Shown one piece after another: positions 47,008 to 55,505 of a stretch of DNA of 64,000 nt. The notes under the pieces are model-generated. The model saw only the letters and a list, made by a program, of their open reading frames with translations, had not been told where the DNA came from and did not search any database. Source of the DNA: Agrobacterium rubi TR3 = NBRC 13261. GTDB lineage: Bacteria; Pseudomonadota; Alphaproteobacteria; Rhizobiales; Rhizobiaceae. How positions within the stretch are numbered: position 1 is the stretch's first letter; every line of letters begins with the position of its first letter. The stretch is taken from the NCBI RefSeq assembly GCF_000739935.1, contig NZ_BBJU01000023.1, positions 62,001 through 126,000 of the forward strand. Reading direction: 5' to 3'. A program made the position numbers and the translations under genes.

Positions 47008-48150
47008 ATGCAACGTATCGGCGTCATCATGCACGGCATCACCGGCCGCATGGGATATAATCAGCACCTGGTGCGCTCTGTTCTCGCCATCCGCGATCAA
47101 GGCGGCGTCACGCTGAAAAGCGGCGAGAAGGTCATGCTCGACCCGATCCTCGTGGGTCGCAACGGCGAGAAGATAGAGGCCATCGCCAAAAAGCACAATG
47201 TCGAGCGCTGGACGACCGACATCGACGCGGCCCTCGCCAACCCAGAGGACACGCTGTTTTTCGATGCGGGCACAACGCAGATGCGTGGCAGCCTGCTGAC
47301 CAAGGCTATTCAGGCTGGCAAGAACGTTTATTGCGAAAAGCCGATTTCCGACAATATGGAGGAAGCCATTGCCGTGGCACGGCTGGCTGAAAGCGCTGGC
47401 ATCAAGCATGGCGTGGTGCAGGACAAGCTGTTCCTGCCCGGTCTTCGCAAGCTGGCGATGCTGCGCGACAGCGGCTTTTTCGGCAAAATTCTCTCCGTGC
47501 GCGGCGAGTTCGGTTACTGGGTGTTCGAAGGTGATTGGCAGCCGGCGCAGCGCCCCTCCTGGAACTACCGCGCAAAAGACGGCGGCGGCATCATTCTCGA
47601 TATGCTGTGCCATTGGCGCTATGTGCTGGACAATCTGTTCGGCGAAGTCAAAGCCGTCAGCTGCCTTGGCGCAACCCATATTCCGCAGCGCTTCGATGAA
47701 CAGGGTAATGCTTATGTGGCGGATGCCGACGACGCGGCCTATGCCACCTTCGAACTGGAGGGCGGCGTCATCGCGCACATCAACTCGTCCTGGGCAGTGC
47801 GCGTTCGTCGCGACGATCTGGTGACGTTCCAGGTGGATGGCACGCACGGTTCGGCGGTGGCGGGGCTGACGAAATGCTGGACGCAGCACCGCACCAACAC
47901 ACCAAAGCCGGTATGGAACCCGGATCAACCGCAGACGATCGATTTCTACAAGACCTGGCAGGAAGTGCCCGACAATGTCGTCTACGACAATGGCTTCAAG
48001 GCGCAGTGGGAAATGTTCGTGCGCCATCTGGCCGATAACGAGCCGTGGTCGTACGGGCTGATGGAAGGCGTCAAGGGCGTACAACTGGCCGAACTCGGCC
48101 TGAAATCCTGGAAGGAACGCCGCTGGCTCGACGTTCCCGCCATCGTCTGA
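47008..48150 (+). CDS. Gfo/Idh/MocA-family oxidoreductase
   Basis: About 380 residues from MQRIGVIMHGITGRMG, with GGGAGG 7 bp upstream; an ATG two codons earlier is possible. Rossmann fold N-terminus (GVIMHGITGRMG), CEKPISDN with the conserved lysine and MLCHWRYVLDNLFG with a histidine. It is the first of three tightly spaced genes with DUF993 and a TIM-barrel isomerase, and the third Gfo/Idh protein around the same TetR regulator. Confidence 0.9.
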   Translation: MQRIGVIMHGITGRMGYNQHLVRSVLAIRDQGGVTLKSGEKVMLDPILVGRNGEKIEAIAKKHNVERWTTDIDAALANPEDTLFFDAGTTQMRGSLLTKAIQAGKNVYCEKPISDNMEEAIAVARLAESAGIKHGVVQDKLFLPGLRKLAMLRDSGFFGKILSVRGEFGYWVFEGDWQPAQRPSWNYRAKDGGGIILDMLCHWRYVLDNLFGEVKAVSCLGATHIPQRFDEQGNAYVADADDAAYATFELEGGVIAHINSSWAVRVRRDDLVTFQVDGTHGSAVAGLTKCWTQHRTNTPKPVWNPDQPQTIDFYKTWQEVPDNVVYDNGFKAQWEMFVRHLADNEPWSYGLMEGVKGVQLAELGLKSWKERRWLDVPAIV

Positions 48151-48159
48151 GGTGCAGGG

Positions 48160-49323
48160 ATGACAGAGCTTCGATTACCGAGAGATGACCGTTCCATCGA
48201 GACCTACCGCTTAAGCGGCACGCCCATTGCGCTGGAAAAGCGCAGTGCTGCCGATTTCAACCGCGTGGCCTTTGCCGCTGCGCATGTGGTGGCCGACCCG
48301 TTTGCCGACAACGACCCGTGGCTTACACCGGCCATCGACTGGGACGCCACGCTTCGCTTCCGGCACCGGCTATGGGATCTGGGCTTGGGCGTAGCCGAAG
48401 CCATGGACACTGCCCAGCGCGGTATGGGCCTTGCGTGGCCGCAGGCGCAGGAGATGATCACGCGGGCCTTGAAGGAAGCGGCGAGCCGCAAGGATGCCTT
48501 GATTGCCTGCGGTGTCGGCACCGACCATCTGACCGGCAGCGGCTACAGTCTCGACCAGATCGTCGATGCCTATCTCGAACAATTGGAGTTTGTGCAGGGG
48601 CAAGGCGGACGCGTCATTCTGATGGCCAGCCGCGCACTGGCCGCGAGTGCAGCCTCACCTGACGACTATCTGGAAACCTATGCACGCGTGCTTGCCCAAG
48701 CCAACGAGAAGGTCGTCATTCACTGGCTGGGTGAAATGTTCGATCCAGCCCTTGAGGGATATTGGGGCTCAGCCGACCACATGGCGGCGATGGACACCTG
48801 CATCGACATGATCGCCGCCAATGCCGACAAGATCGACGGCATCAAGATTTCGCTTCTGTCGATGCAAAAGGAAATCGCGATGCGCCGGCGCCTGCCGTCT
48901 GGTGCGCGCATGTATACGGGCGATGATTTCAACTATGCCGAATTGATTGCAGGCGATGAGCAGGGACACTCCGATGCGTTGCTCGGCATTTTCGATGCCA
49001 TCGCACCGGCTGCCTCAAAGGCTCTGTCATGCCTAAACCGGGGCGCCGACACAGAATTCTTCGATATTCTCGAACCGACCGTTGCCCTGTCTCGCCACAT
49101 CTTCAAAGCACCTACCCGGTTTTACAAAACCGGTGTCGTGTTTCTCGCCTATCTCAACGGTTTGCAGGACCATTTCACCATGATCGGCGGGCAGGAAAGC
49201 ACGCGCTCGACCCTGCATTTTTCCGAGCTTTTCCGGCTGGCGGACAAGGCCAATGTGCTTGATGACCCCGACCTTGCGACCAGGCGCATGAAGACGTTTT
49301 TGAGCTTGCGGGGTGTGGACTGA
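48160..49323 (+). CDS. DUF993-family protein (aldolase-like TIM barrel)
   Basis: A 387-residue protein that I recognise as DUF993 from its N-terminal pattern and length. Segments include GLGVAEAMDTAQRGMGLAWP, HWLGEMFDPALEGYWGS and KIDGIKISLLS; the last places a lysine on a strand as in DapA-like barrels. The biochemical function of the family is not established as far as I know. It starts 9 bp after the Gfo/Idh stop and is followed by an isomerase-like gene, so it probably acts on the oxidised sugar. Confidence 0.8.
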   Translation: MTELRLPRDDRSIETYRLSGTPIALEKRSAADFNRVAFAAAHVVADPFADNDPWLTPAIDWDATLRFRHRLWDLGLGVAEAMDTAQRGMGLAWPQAQEMITRALKEAASRKDALIACGVGTDHLTGSGYSLDQIVDAYLEQLEFVQGQGGRVILMASRALAASAASPDDYLETYARVLAQANEKVVIHWLGEMFDPALEGYWGSADHMAAMDTCIDMIAANADKIDGIKISLLSMQKEIAMRRRLPSGARMYTGDDFNYAELIAGDEQGHSDALLGIFDAIAPAASKALSCLNRGADTEFFDILEPTVALSRHIFKAPTRFYKTGVVFLAYLNGLQDHFTMIGGQESTRSTLHFSELFRLADKANVLDDPDLATRRMKTFLSLRGVD

Positions 49324-49364
49324 GCCATGGAGCGCGCACCGACACTGTATGAGGAGGCCGTCCT

Positions 49365-50192
49365 ATGAGCCTTGAAGGATTGTCCATCAACTTCGCCACG
49401 ATCAAACAGGGCGGATCATTCGCAACATTGGTGGATGCCTGTCTCGATCACGGCATCACGACGATTTCGCCCTGGCGAGACCAGGTGCATGGCGTCGGTC
49501 TCGATGAAGCAGCCCGCATCGTCGCACAGAACGGCATCAAGCTTTCCGGCCACTGCCGTGGCGGCTTTTTCCCTGCCATCGATGCTCAGGGACGACGAGA
49601 CGCAATCAAGGACAACAAACGCGCCGTCGATGAGGCAGCCGCGATGAAGGCCGATTGTCTTGTGCTCGTCGTGGGCGGCCTGCCCGCCGGGTCGAAGGAC
49701 ATCCGTGGGGCACGCCAAATGGTGGAAGACGGCATGGCGGAACTGCTGCCCTATGCCAGACAGGCTGGCGTGCCGCTGGCCATCGAGCCACTGCATCCGT
49801 TTTATGCGGCCGATCGTGCCTGTTTCAATACGCTCAGCCAATCGCTCGATCTGTGCGACAGGCTCGGTGAAGGTACTGGGGTCGCTATCGACGTCTACCA
49901 CGTCTGGTGGGACCCGGACCTGGAGGCGCAAATTGCCCGTGCCGGTCGAAACGGACAGATTCTGGCACACCACATCTGCGACTGGCTCGTTCCCACCACC
50001 GATCCGCTTAATGATCGCGGCATGATGGGGGATGGCGTGATCGATCTCAAAGGTTTCCGGCAGATGATCGAGAAGGCCGGATTTTATGGCCCGCAGGAAG
50101 TGGAGATCTTCTCGAACACCTGGAATTCCAAGCCGATAGATCATGTTCTGACGACTGTGGTGGAGCGCTATCGGGCCCTCAATCCAGATTGA
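49365..50192 (+). CDS. Sugar phosphate isomerase/epimerase-like TIM-barrel protein
   Basis: A 275-residue AP_endonuc_2/xylose isomerase-like barrel; ATG after GGAGG. Metal-ligand regions appear as AIEPLHPF (Glu), AIDVYHVWWD (Asp, His) and HICDW with a late Glu in VEIFSN. Relatives are sugar epimerases, hydroxypyruvate isomerase and 3-keto-glycoside-processing enzymes. It is the third gene of the Gfo/Idh-DUF993 operon. Confidence 0.87.
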   Translation: MSLEGLSINFATIKQGGSFATLVDACLDHGITTISPWRDQVHGVGLDEAARIVAQNGIKLSGHCRGGFFPAIDAQGRRDAIKDNKRAVDEAAAMKADCLVLVVGGLPAGSKDIRGARQMVEDGMAELLPYARQAGVPLAIEPLHPFYAADRACFNTLSQSLDLCDRLGEGTGVAIDVYHVWWDPDLEAQIARAGRNGQILAHHICDWLVPTTDPLNDRGMMGDGVIDLKGFRQMIEKAGFYGPQEVEIFSNTWNSKPIDHVLTTVVERYRALNPD

Positions 50193-50291
50193 AAAACTTT
50201 CATATGCCGTGGTGGGTGTTGAATCAGATGATAATCGTCTAATACGAGGGACGGCATCCTGTCCCCATCTGCCTACCATTCGAGTTTTTCA

Positions 50292-51176
50292 ATGCCCTCC
50301 CAGTCCGTCGGTTACCTCTACGCGCTTGCCGCCTTTACGATTTTTGCAGCGCAGGATGGCATATCGAAACATCTAGGCTCAATTTACCCGCCCGTCTTCG
50401 TCACCATGTTGCGTTACTGGGCGTTCGCCATTTTCGTCATCATTCTTGCCATGAGATCGAACGGTGGCATCCGCCAAGCCATATCGACAGACCGGCCGTG
50501 GCTTCAGGCAAGCCGTGGTGTGGTTCTGGCGGTTCAGATCGTCTTATCCATCTTCTCGTTTTCGCTCGTGGGCCTTGCCCATACGCATTCGATCTTCGCG
50601 TCGGTGCCGCTGATCGTGGCGGCACTTTCTGTGCCGATCCTCAACGAAAAGGTGGGTTGGCGGCGGTGGTCGGCCATTCTGGTGGGCTGTTTGGGCGTGC
50701 TCGTGATTCTCAAGCCGGACGATAACGGCTTTGACGCGACGCTGTTGATTACATTCGCCGCCGCCGTGCTACTTGCGCTTTACGGCGTGATGACGCGGCT
50801 CGCCAGCCGCAAAGATCCGGCGATGACCAGCTTTTTCTACACCGGCGTCCCCGGGGCGATTGCGCTAACGTTCATCGGTCCGTTTTACTGGGTTAACATG
50901 GCACCGGGCGATTGGGGCTGGATGGCGGCGCTGTGTGTAACCGGCATGTCCGGCCACTATATGCTGATCCGCGCCTTCGAACTGGCCGATGCGGCATCGG
51001 TCCAACCGTTTTCCTATTATCAGCTCGTTCTGGTCTCCATCGTCGGCATCACGCTCTTTGGCGAAATCCTGACGACGAATATGATCATCGGCGCGGCCAT
51101 CGTGGTGGCTGCGGGCCTGTTTACCATCTGGCGCGAGCAAATGGTGGCCCGCAAGAACCGTCAAATGGGGCTATAA
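50292..51176 (+). CDS. EamA/DMT-family transporter
   Basis: A 294-residue protein with ten hydrophobic spans in two EamA repeats (VGYLYALAAFTIFAAQDGIS and the second beginning near residue 150). DMT proteins export amino acids or metabolites across the inner membrane. It overlaps the convergent ornithine cyclodeaminase gene by 6 bp. Proximity to arginine catabolism suggests an amino-acid-like cargo, but this is weak. Confidence 0.88.
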   Translation: MPSQSVGYLYALAAFTIFAAQDGISKHLGSIYPPVFVTMLRYWAFAIFVIILAMRSNGGIRQAISTDRPWLQASRGVVLAVQIVLSIFSFSLVGLAHTHSIFASVPLIVAALSVPILNEKVGWRRWSAILVGCLGVLVILKPDDNGFDATLLITFAAAVLLALYGVMTRLASRKDPAMTSFFYTGVPGAIALTFIGPFYWVNMAPGDWGWMAALCVTGMSGHYMLIRAFELADAASVQPFSYYQLVLVSIVGITLFGEILTTNMIIGAAIVVAAGLFTIWREQMVARKNRQMGL

Positions 51177-52247
51177 TGCCAAGCCGGGTTGCGCCTGTAA
51201 CGACGCCTCGCACCGCAGCAACATGCCGTAGAGATCGCGCGGCTCGTCGGGATCGGCCAGCAGATCGAGGTCTTCGTAAAGGCCGGTGGCTTCCAGCTTC
51301 GATCTGACGTAGCGCAACGCGGAAAAGTCTTCGATGGCGAAGCCGACACTGTCGAACAGCGTAATCTGGCCATCCGATGTTCGACCGCTGGCAGAGCCTA
51401 CCATAACCTGCCAAAGTTCGGTGACCGGGTGGGCGGCATCCAATTGCTGAATCTCGCCTTCGATCCGGGTTTGCGGCGGGTATTCCACGAAAACATCCGA
51501 GCGCAGCAGAATATCACGGTGCAGTTCGGTCTTGCCGGGGCAATCTCCGCCGATAGCGTTGATATGCACACCGGGACCGACCATGTTGTCCGTGAGGATC
51601 GTGGCACATTGCTTGTCGGCAGTGACGGTGGTGATGATGTCTGCACCTTCGACGGCATGCTCGGCGCTGTCGCAAATCTCAATGGCAAAGCCAAGACCTT
51701 CAAGATTGCGCTGGCATCTCAAACTGGCGGCGGGATCGATATCGAAAAGCCGCAGGGTGTCTACACCAAGAATGGCCTTGAAGGCGCGCGCTTGAAATTC
51801 GCTCTGCGCACCATTGCCGATCATCGCCATAGAGCGCGCATCTTTTCGGGCAAGATATTTGGCAGCGACAGCCGAGGTTGCTGCAGTTCTCAAGGCGGTC
51901 AGGATGGTCATCTCCGACAGCAGCATGGGGTAACCATTGCCGACATCCGACAACACGCCGAAAGCCGTGACCGTCTGGCGGCCGTCCCGCGTATTCTTCG
52001 GATGACCATTGACATATTTGAAGCCGTAAAGCGTGCCGTCGCTCGTCGGCATCAGCTCAATGACGCCATCATGGGAGTGGGAGGCAATGCGCGGCGTCTT
52101 GTCGAATGTGTCCCAGCGCCGGAAATCTTCTTGGATGACGTCGGCCAGTTCTCGCAGAAAGGTATCGATGCCCACGGTCAGAACCAGCTTCATCATGTGA
52201 TCGACGCTGACGAAAGGGACCGTATTGAGGTGATGATGAGATGTCAT
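51171..52247 (-). CDS. arcB: Ornithine cyclodeaminase
   Basis: A 358-residue member of the ornithine cyclodeaminase/mu-crystallin family. It has the NAD-binding motif SMAMIGNGAQSEFQARAF and the substrate region GFKYVNGHPKNT. The enzyme turns ornithine into proline and ammonia. It lies 10 bp downstream of arginase in the same leftward operon, so arginine would go to ornithine and then proline. The long form (about 350 residues) matches the Agrobacterium-type enzyme. Confidence 0.9.
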   Translation of the reverse strand: MTSHHHLNTVPFVSVDHMMKLVLTVGIDTFLRELADVIQEDFRRWDTFDKTPRIASHSHDGVIELMPTSDGTLYGFKYVNGHPKNTRDGRQTVTAFGVLSDVGNGYPMLLSEMTILTALRTAATSAVAAKYLARKDARSMAMIGNGAQSEFQARAFKAILGVDTLRLFDIDPAASLRCQRNLEGLGFAIEICDSAEHAVEGADIITTVTADKQCATILTDNMVGPGVHINAIGGDCPGKTELHRDILLRSDVFVEYPPQTRIEGEIQQLDAAHPVTELWQVMVGSASGRTSDGQITLFDSVGFAIEDFSALRYVRSKLEATGLYEDLDLLADPDEPRDLYGMLLRCEASLQAQPGLAL

Positions 52248-52257
52248 GTCGGCGCCC

Positions 52258-53178
52258 TCACCCTGCTCTCGTTGGTCGGTCCAGCACGCGCTTGCCCATC
52301 AGGCTTGCGGTCAGATCCACCATCAGACGGGCCGTCCTGCCACGTTCATCGAGGAATGGATTGAGTTCGACCAGATCGAGACTGGAGACCAGCCCGCTGT
52401 CGCACAGCATCTCCATCACCAGATGCGCCTCGCGGAACGTTGCGCCACCGGGGACGGTGGTACCGACCGCCGGTGCGATGGAGGGATCGAGAAAATCCAC
52501 ATCGAGACTGACATGCAGAAGGCCACCCGCCGCTGCCACGCGCTCCAGAAAGGCACGCAGCAAAACGCCCACGCCGTGTTCGTCGATCATCCGCATATCG
52601 TGGATCGTAACGCCGGTTTGCCCAAGCGCTGCACTCTCGGCAGGATCGACGCTGCGAATGCCGATCATGCAGATATTGGCGGGATCGACCGGATGAGGGA
52701 CGGGTGGAAAGTAGCCGTCGAATCCTTCGCGGCCGCTGTAATAGGCGACGGGCGTGCCATGCAGGTTGCCGCTGCGGGTGGTCTCCAGGGTGTGATAATC
52801 CGTGTGTGCATCCAGCCATAAGACGAAGAGGGGCCGGTTGTTTTCAGCCGCACGCTTCGCGACTCCAACAACGCTACCTGCGGAAAGCGCATGATCGCCG
52901 CCTAAAAATATCGGCATGGCATTTTCGCTTTCGCGGTATGCGACCTCGCTCAGCGCCTCTGTCCACGCGACGGTTTCATCGAGATGATGCACGACCGGAT
53001 TGGGGTGATTGAGGTCCAGAAACCGGGCTGGTGCGACGTTGCCGACATCGACGACCTTGTGCCCTAGTTCCTCCAAGGCGGTTTTCAGCCCGGCGATCCG
53101 CAACGCACTTGGCCCCATCTCACAACCCAGTTGCCCGGCACCAATTTGCAGGGGCACTCCGATCAGCGTGCAGTCCAT
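52258..53178 (-). CDS. arcA: Arginase
   Basis: About 306 residues from MDCTLIGVPLQIGAGQ, with GGGAGA upstream. Manganese ligands are in GGDHALSAG, WLDAHTDYHT and SLDVDFLDPSIAPAVGT. Hydrolyses arginine to ornithine and urea. It is the first gene of the arginase-cyclodeaminase operon and is divergent from an Lrp-type regulator across about 120 bp with phased repeats. Confidence 0.93.
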   Translation of the reverse strand: MDCTLIGVPLQIGAGQLGCEMGPSALRIAGLKTALEELGHKVVDVGNVAPARFLDLNHPNPVVHHLDETVAWTEALSEVAYRESENAMPIFLGGDHALSAGSVVGVAKRAAENNRPLFVLWLDAHTDYHTLETTRSGNLHGTPVAYYSGREGFDGYFPPVPHPVDPANICMIGIRSVDPAESAALGQTGVTIHDMRMIDEHGVGVLLRAFLERVAAAGGLLHVSLDVDFLDPSIAPAVGTTVPGGATFREAHLVMEMLCDSGLVSSLDLVELNPFLDERGRTARLMVDLTASLMGKRVLDRPTRAG

Positions 53179-53250
53179 CCATCCATCTCCCAATTGATCT
53201 ATGTGATACAATCATAGTGATGCGGCCAATTGAACAACCAATATTGGCAA

Positions 53251-53301
53251 TTTTGATAGCTCCATCTATCATTTTGATAGCTTCAATAACCAAAGCGATA
53301 G
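53251..53301. promoter_or_regulatory. Phased Lrp-type sites between arginase and regulator genes
   Basis: TTTTGATAGCT occurs at 53251-53261 and again at 53272-53282, and a related AAGCGATAGAT begins at 53293; the TGATAG-type cores start at 53254, 53275 and 53296, exactly 21 bp apart. An inverted CTATCA at 53266-53271 pairs with the first core. Spacing of two helical turns suits an Lrp-family octamer. The last copy reaches the regulator's ATG, suggesting autoregulation. Confidence 0.6.
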
Positions 53302-53742
53302 ATGATGGACGATCTGGACACGAAATTGATCACGCTGTTGCGTCACAATGGCCGCCGCAGCATCTCTGACTTGGCGATTGAAACAGGTTCTTCTCGGGCG
53401 ACGGTGCGCGCGCGGATCGAGCGATTGGAGCAGAGCAACGCCATTTTAGGTTTCACCGTCATCTTGCGAGCGGACGCTGTCGAGGAGGCTGTGCGCGGCA
53501 TCATGATGATCGAGATTCAGGGCCATGTGACCGAAAAGGTCATCCGTGCGCTGGGCGGATTTCCAGAGGTGTCGGAGGTACACACCACCAACGGCCGATG
53601 GGATCTCATTGCAGAACTCAGCGCCTCGACCTTGTCCGAGTTCGATTCCGTTTTGCGCCGTATCCGTCTCGTTCCCGGCATCACCGGAAGCGAGACAAGC
53701 TTGCTGCTCTCGACGCCGCGCTCGACCCGCGCACGTCTGTGA
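53302..53742 (+). CDS. Lrp/AsnC-family regulator of arginine catabolism
   Basis: A 146-residue Lrp protein with an N-terminal HTH (DTKLITLLRHNGRRSISDLAIETG in part; recognition helix SSRATVRARIERL) and a C-terminal RAM domain. It resembles ArcR-type regulators that activate arcAB in response to arginine or ornithine. Divergent from arginase, so the target is likely that operon. Confidence 0.9.
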   Translation: MMDDLDTKLITLLRHNGRRSISDLAIETGSSRATVRARIERLEQSNAILGFTVILRADAVEEAVRGIMMIEIQGHVTEKVIRALGGFPEVSEVHTTNGRWDLIAELSASTLSEFDSVLRRIRLVPGITGSETSLLLSTPRSTRARL

Positions 53743-53810
53743 CGACAAAATCCTTACGGTGGCGCAGAACTTTCCACCGCGTTGCTAGTTTAGACGACGG
53801 AGGAAACATC

Positions 53811-54179
53811 ATGCCGCTCGCACTTGAAGGACGCCAATATCTCGTTGTCGAAGACGAGTACCTCGTCGCATCCGATCTGATGATGACGCTGGAAGACGCA
53901 GGTGCCCGGGTTTTAGGGCCGATATCGGACGTGACCCGTGCAATGGAAGTGCTTTCCGATCCCGGTTTTCCCGTGGATGCCGCAATCCTCGACATCAATT
54001 TGGGTGGAGAGTTGATTTTTCCGGCTGCGGAACTCCTGGCCAAACACGGCAAACCATTCGTTTTTGTAACGGGCAGCAACAATATTTCGATGCCCGAGGA
54101 GTTCGCAAGCACGCCACGGCTCCTGAAGCCCTATGATGCACAAGAACTGATTACGACGCTGCAAGCCGTTGGGCGCTGA
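53811..54179 (+). CDS. Single-domain response regulator (receiver only)
   Basis: A 122-residue receiver domain; ATG after GGAGG. Acidic pair in VVEDEYLVASD, phosphoacceptor aspartate in AAILDINLGGE and conserved lysine in LLKPYD. It has no output domain and no adjacent histidine kinase, so it is an orphan receiver of a kind common in Rhizobiales. A terminator follows at 54201-54226. Confidence 0.9.
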   Translation: MPLALEGRQYLVVEDEYLVASDLMMTLEDAGARVLGPISDVTRAMEVLSDPGFPVDAAILDINLGGELIFPAAELLAKHGKPFVFVTGSNNISMPEEFASTPRLLKPYDAQELITTLQAVGR

Positions 54180-54200
54180 TCCAACAACTGTGGAAAGGAA

Positions 54201-54226
54201 ACCGGCTGACGCCGGTCCCTTTTTTC
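54201..54226 (+). terminator. Rho-independent terminator after the receiver gene
   Basis: ACCGGC/GCCGGT stem with a TGAC loop, followed by CCC and six T residues. It lies between convergent genes and just overlaps the end of the small gene at 54225. Confidence 0.8.
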
Positions 54227-54533
54227 ATTTGCCGGTAACGCGGATGGCACCCGCTTCGCCAAGACTGCGCTGGACGGCAGCGAACTGGCTACCAGACACA
54301 TCGGCAGAAACTTCGATTTCACCCTCCAGCGGTGCGTCGTCACGCACGCCCTCGGTCTGTGACACATCACCGCCGGATGGCTTTGAGCCGACTGTGTTTT
54401 TCGCTGTCGTGGACTGGATGAAAATATCCGGTCGCGACACACCGTGTTGCTGGACGAGATGCTCGACCGCAAGGTCCGCAGCGGCCCGCGTGCCAAAGGT
54501 GGCACGGATGGTGTTGGTGCTGTTGTCTGCCAT
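54225..54533 (-). CDS. Small conserved hypothetical protein
   Basis: A 102-residue acidic protein starting at MADNSTNTIRATFG, with AGGAGAGAA upstream. The first 45 residues (FGTRAAADLAVEHLVQQHG) look like an alpha-beta fold similar to the general-stress protein 17M domain, followed by a Ser/Thr/Gly-rich linker and a second short segment (EVSADVSGSQFAAVQRSLGEAG). No signal or membrane segment. Function unknown. Confidence 0.7.
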   Translation of the reverse strand: MADNSTNTIRATFGTRAAADLAVEHLVQQHGVSRPDIFIQSTTAKNTVGSKPSGGDVSQTEGVRDDAPLEGEIEVSADVSGSQFAAVQRSLGEAGAIRVTGK

Positions 54534-54671
54534 GACGTTCTCTCCTGTTATCATAAGCTACTTTAGCAAACGACGCGGGGCCGCACAGGTTTCAACGCGG
54601 GAGCATCAAATCGACATGCGTCGTCTGACAGGCAGAACTTGGGGAGCGTTTTGTATTGCTCACCGTCAGGT

Positions 54672-55361
54672 CTACTCAACATAGCTCGGAAAAGTGGCAC
54701 TTATGACATCTGCGATCGACAAGGTACCGGACAGGTGTCGCCGGAGTGCGTCTTGTGCTGCTGCCGGATTACCGGACGAGATTGCCGCTACGATAACCTC
54801 ATGATCGGAAATGACAGTCTGCAACTTGCCAGGCATAGGCAGGTTCAACCGCCGCAATCGGTCAAGATGGACGCTTTGGCGCCGGACATTCGTCCAGAGC
54901 TGTAAAATGCCCGTTTTCTCATACAGCTTTCGATGAAACTCCCGGTCGATATTGTCGAAGATGTCGTAGGTTTCAGGAGAGACGACGGCCTTTTGCCGCG
55001 TCAATATCTCGCCAAGCTCCGAAGCTGTCTGCGCAGGGGCCTCTTCCGTCAGTCGCTTGATCGCTTCGAGCTCGATGGAAAGCCGGAGAAACTGAGCTTG
55101 CCGTGCATGGTCGATGTCGATCTTCGCAACCACAGTCGCATATTGCGGATAGACATCTACAATCCCTTCTTCCTGCAACCGCATGAGCGCGTCCCGCACG
55201 GGCGTCTGGCTCACACCGAATTCCATTTGCAGCGACGCCCGCGACAGAACCGTTCCCGGCACCAGTTCAACTTTGAGGATGCGTTCGCGCAGAATTTCGT
55301 GGATTTGAAGCGCCACCTGTCGTGATCGATCCAACTGCCCGCCTCTGATCATTCCAACCAT
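54672..55361 (-). CDS. GntR-family regulator, FCD subfamily
   Basis: About 229 residues from MVGMIRGGQLDRS with GGTGGGG upstream; a GTG four codons earlier is possible. GntR winged helix (TVLSRASLQMEFGVSQTPVRDALMRL) and FCD domain (DIFDNIDREFHRKLYEKTG, with the metal-binding Asp/His positions). It is divergent from the NitT/TauT-type importer operon and presumably regulates it in response to a sugar acid or similar. Confidence 0.9.
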   Translation of the reverse strand: MVGMIRGGQLDRSRQVALQIHEILRERILKVELVPGTVLSRASLQMEFGVSQTPVRDALMRLQEEGIVDVYPQYATVVAKIDIDHARQAQFLRLSIELEAIKRLTEEAPAQTASELGEILTRQKAVVSPETYDIFDNIDREFHRKLYEKTGILQLWTNVRRQSVHLDRLRRLNLPMPGKLQTVISDHEVIVAAISSGNPAAAQDALRRHLSGTLSIADVISATFPSYVE

Positions 55362-55411
55362 GCATTTCCCCACCGTCGTTCTTGTGTTCTCATTAAATCA
55401 CAGATTGAGGG

Positions 55412-55439
55412 TTGATGCACTGATGTTTTAGTGCTTCAA
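55412..55439. promoter_or_regulatory. Imperfect inverted repeat, candidate GntR/FCD operator
   Basis: TTGATGCACT (55412-55421) and AGTGCTTCAA (55430-55439) are complementary at 9 of 10 positions with 8 nt between. It lies in the divergent region between the regulator and importer genes. Confidence 0.5.
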
Positions 55440-55505
55440 TGAATTATTCGCTTTGGGAGTGAAGCGGGCGGAGCTGCAAAAGCTCTTTATCCTTGGGAGG
55501 AAAAC

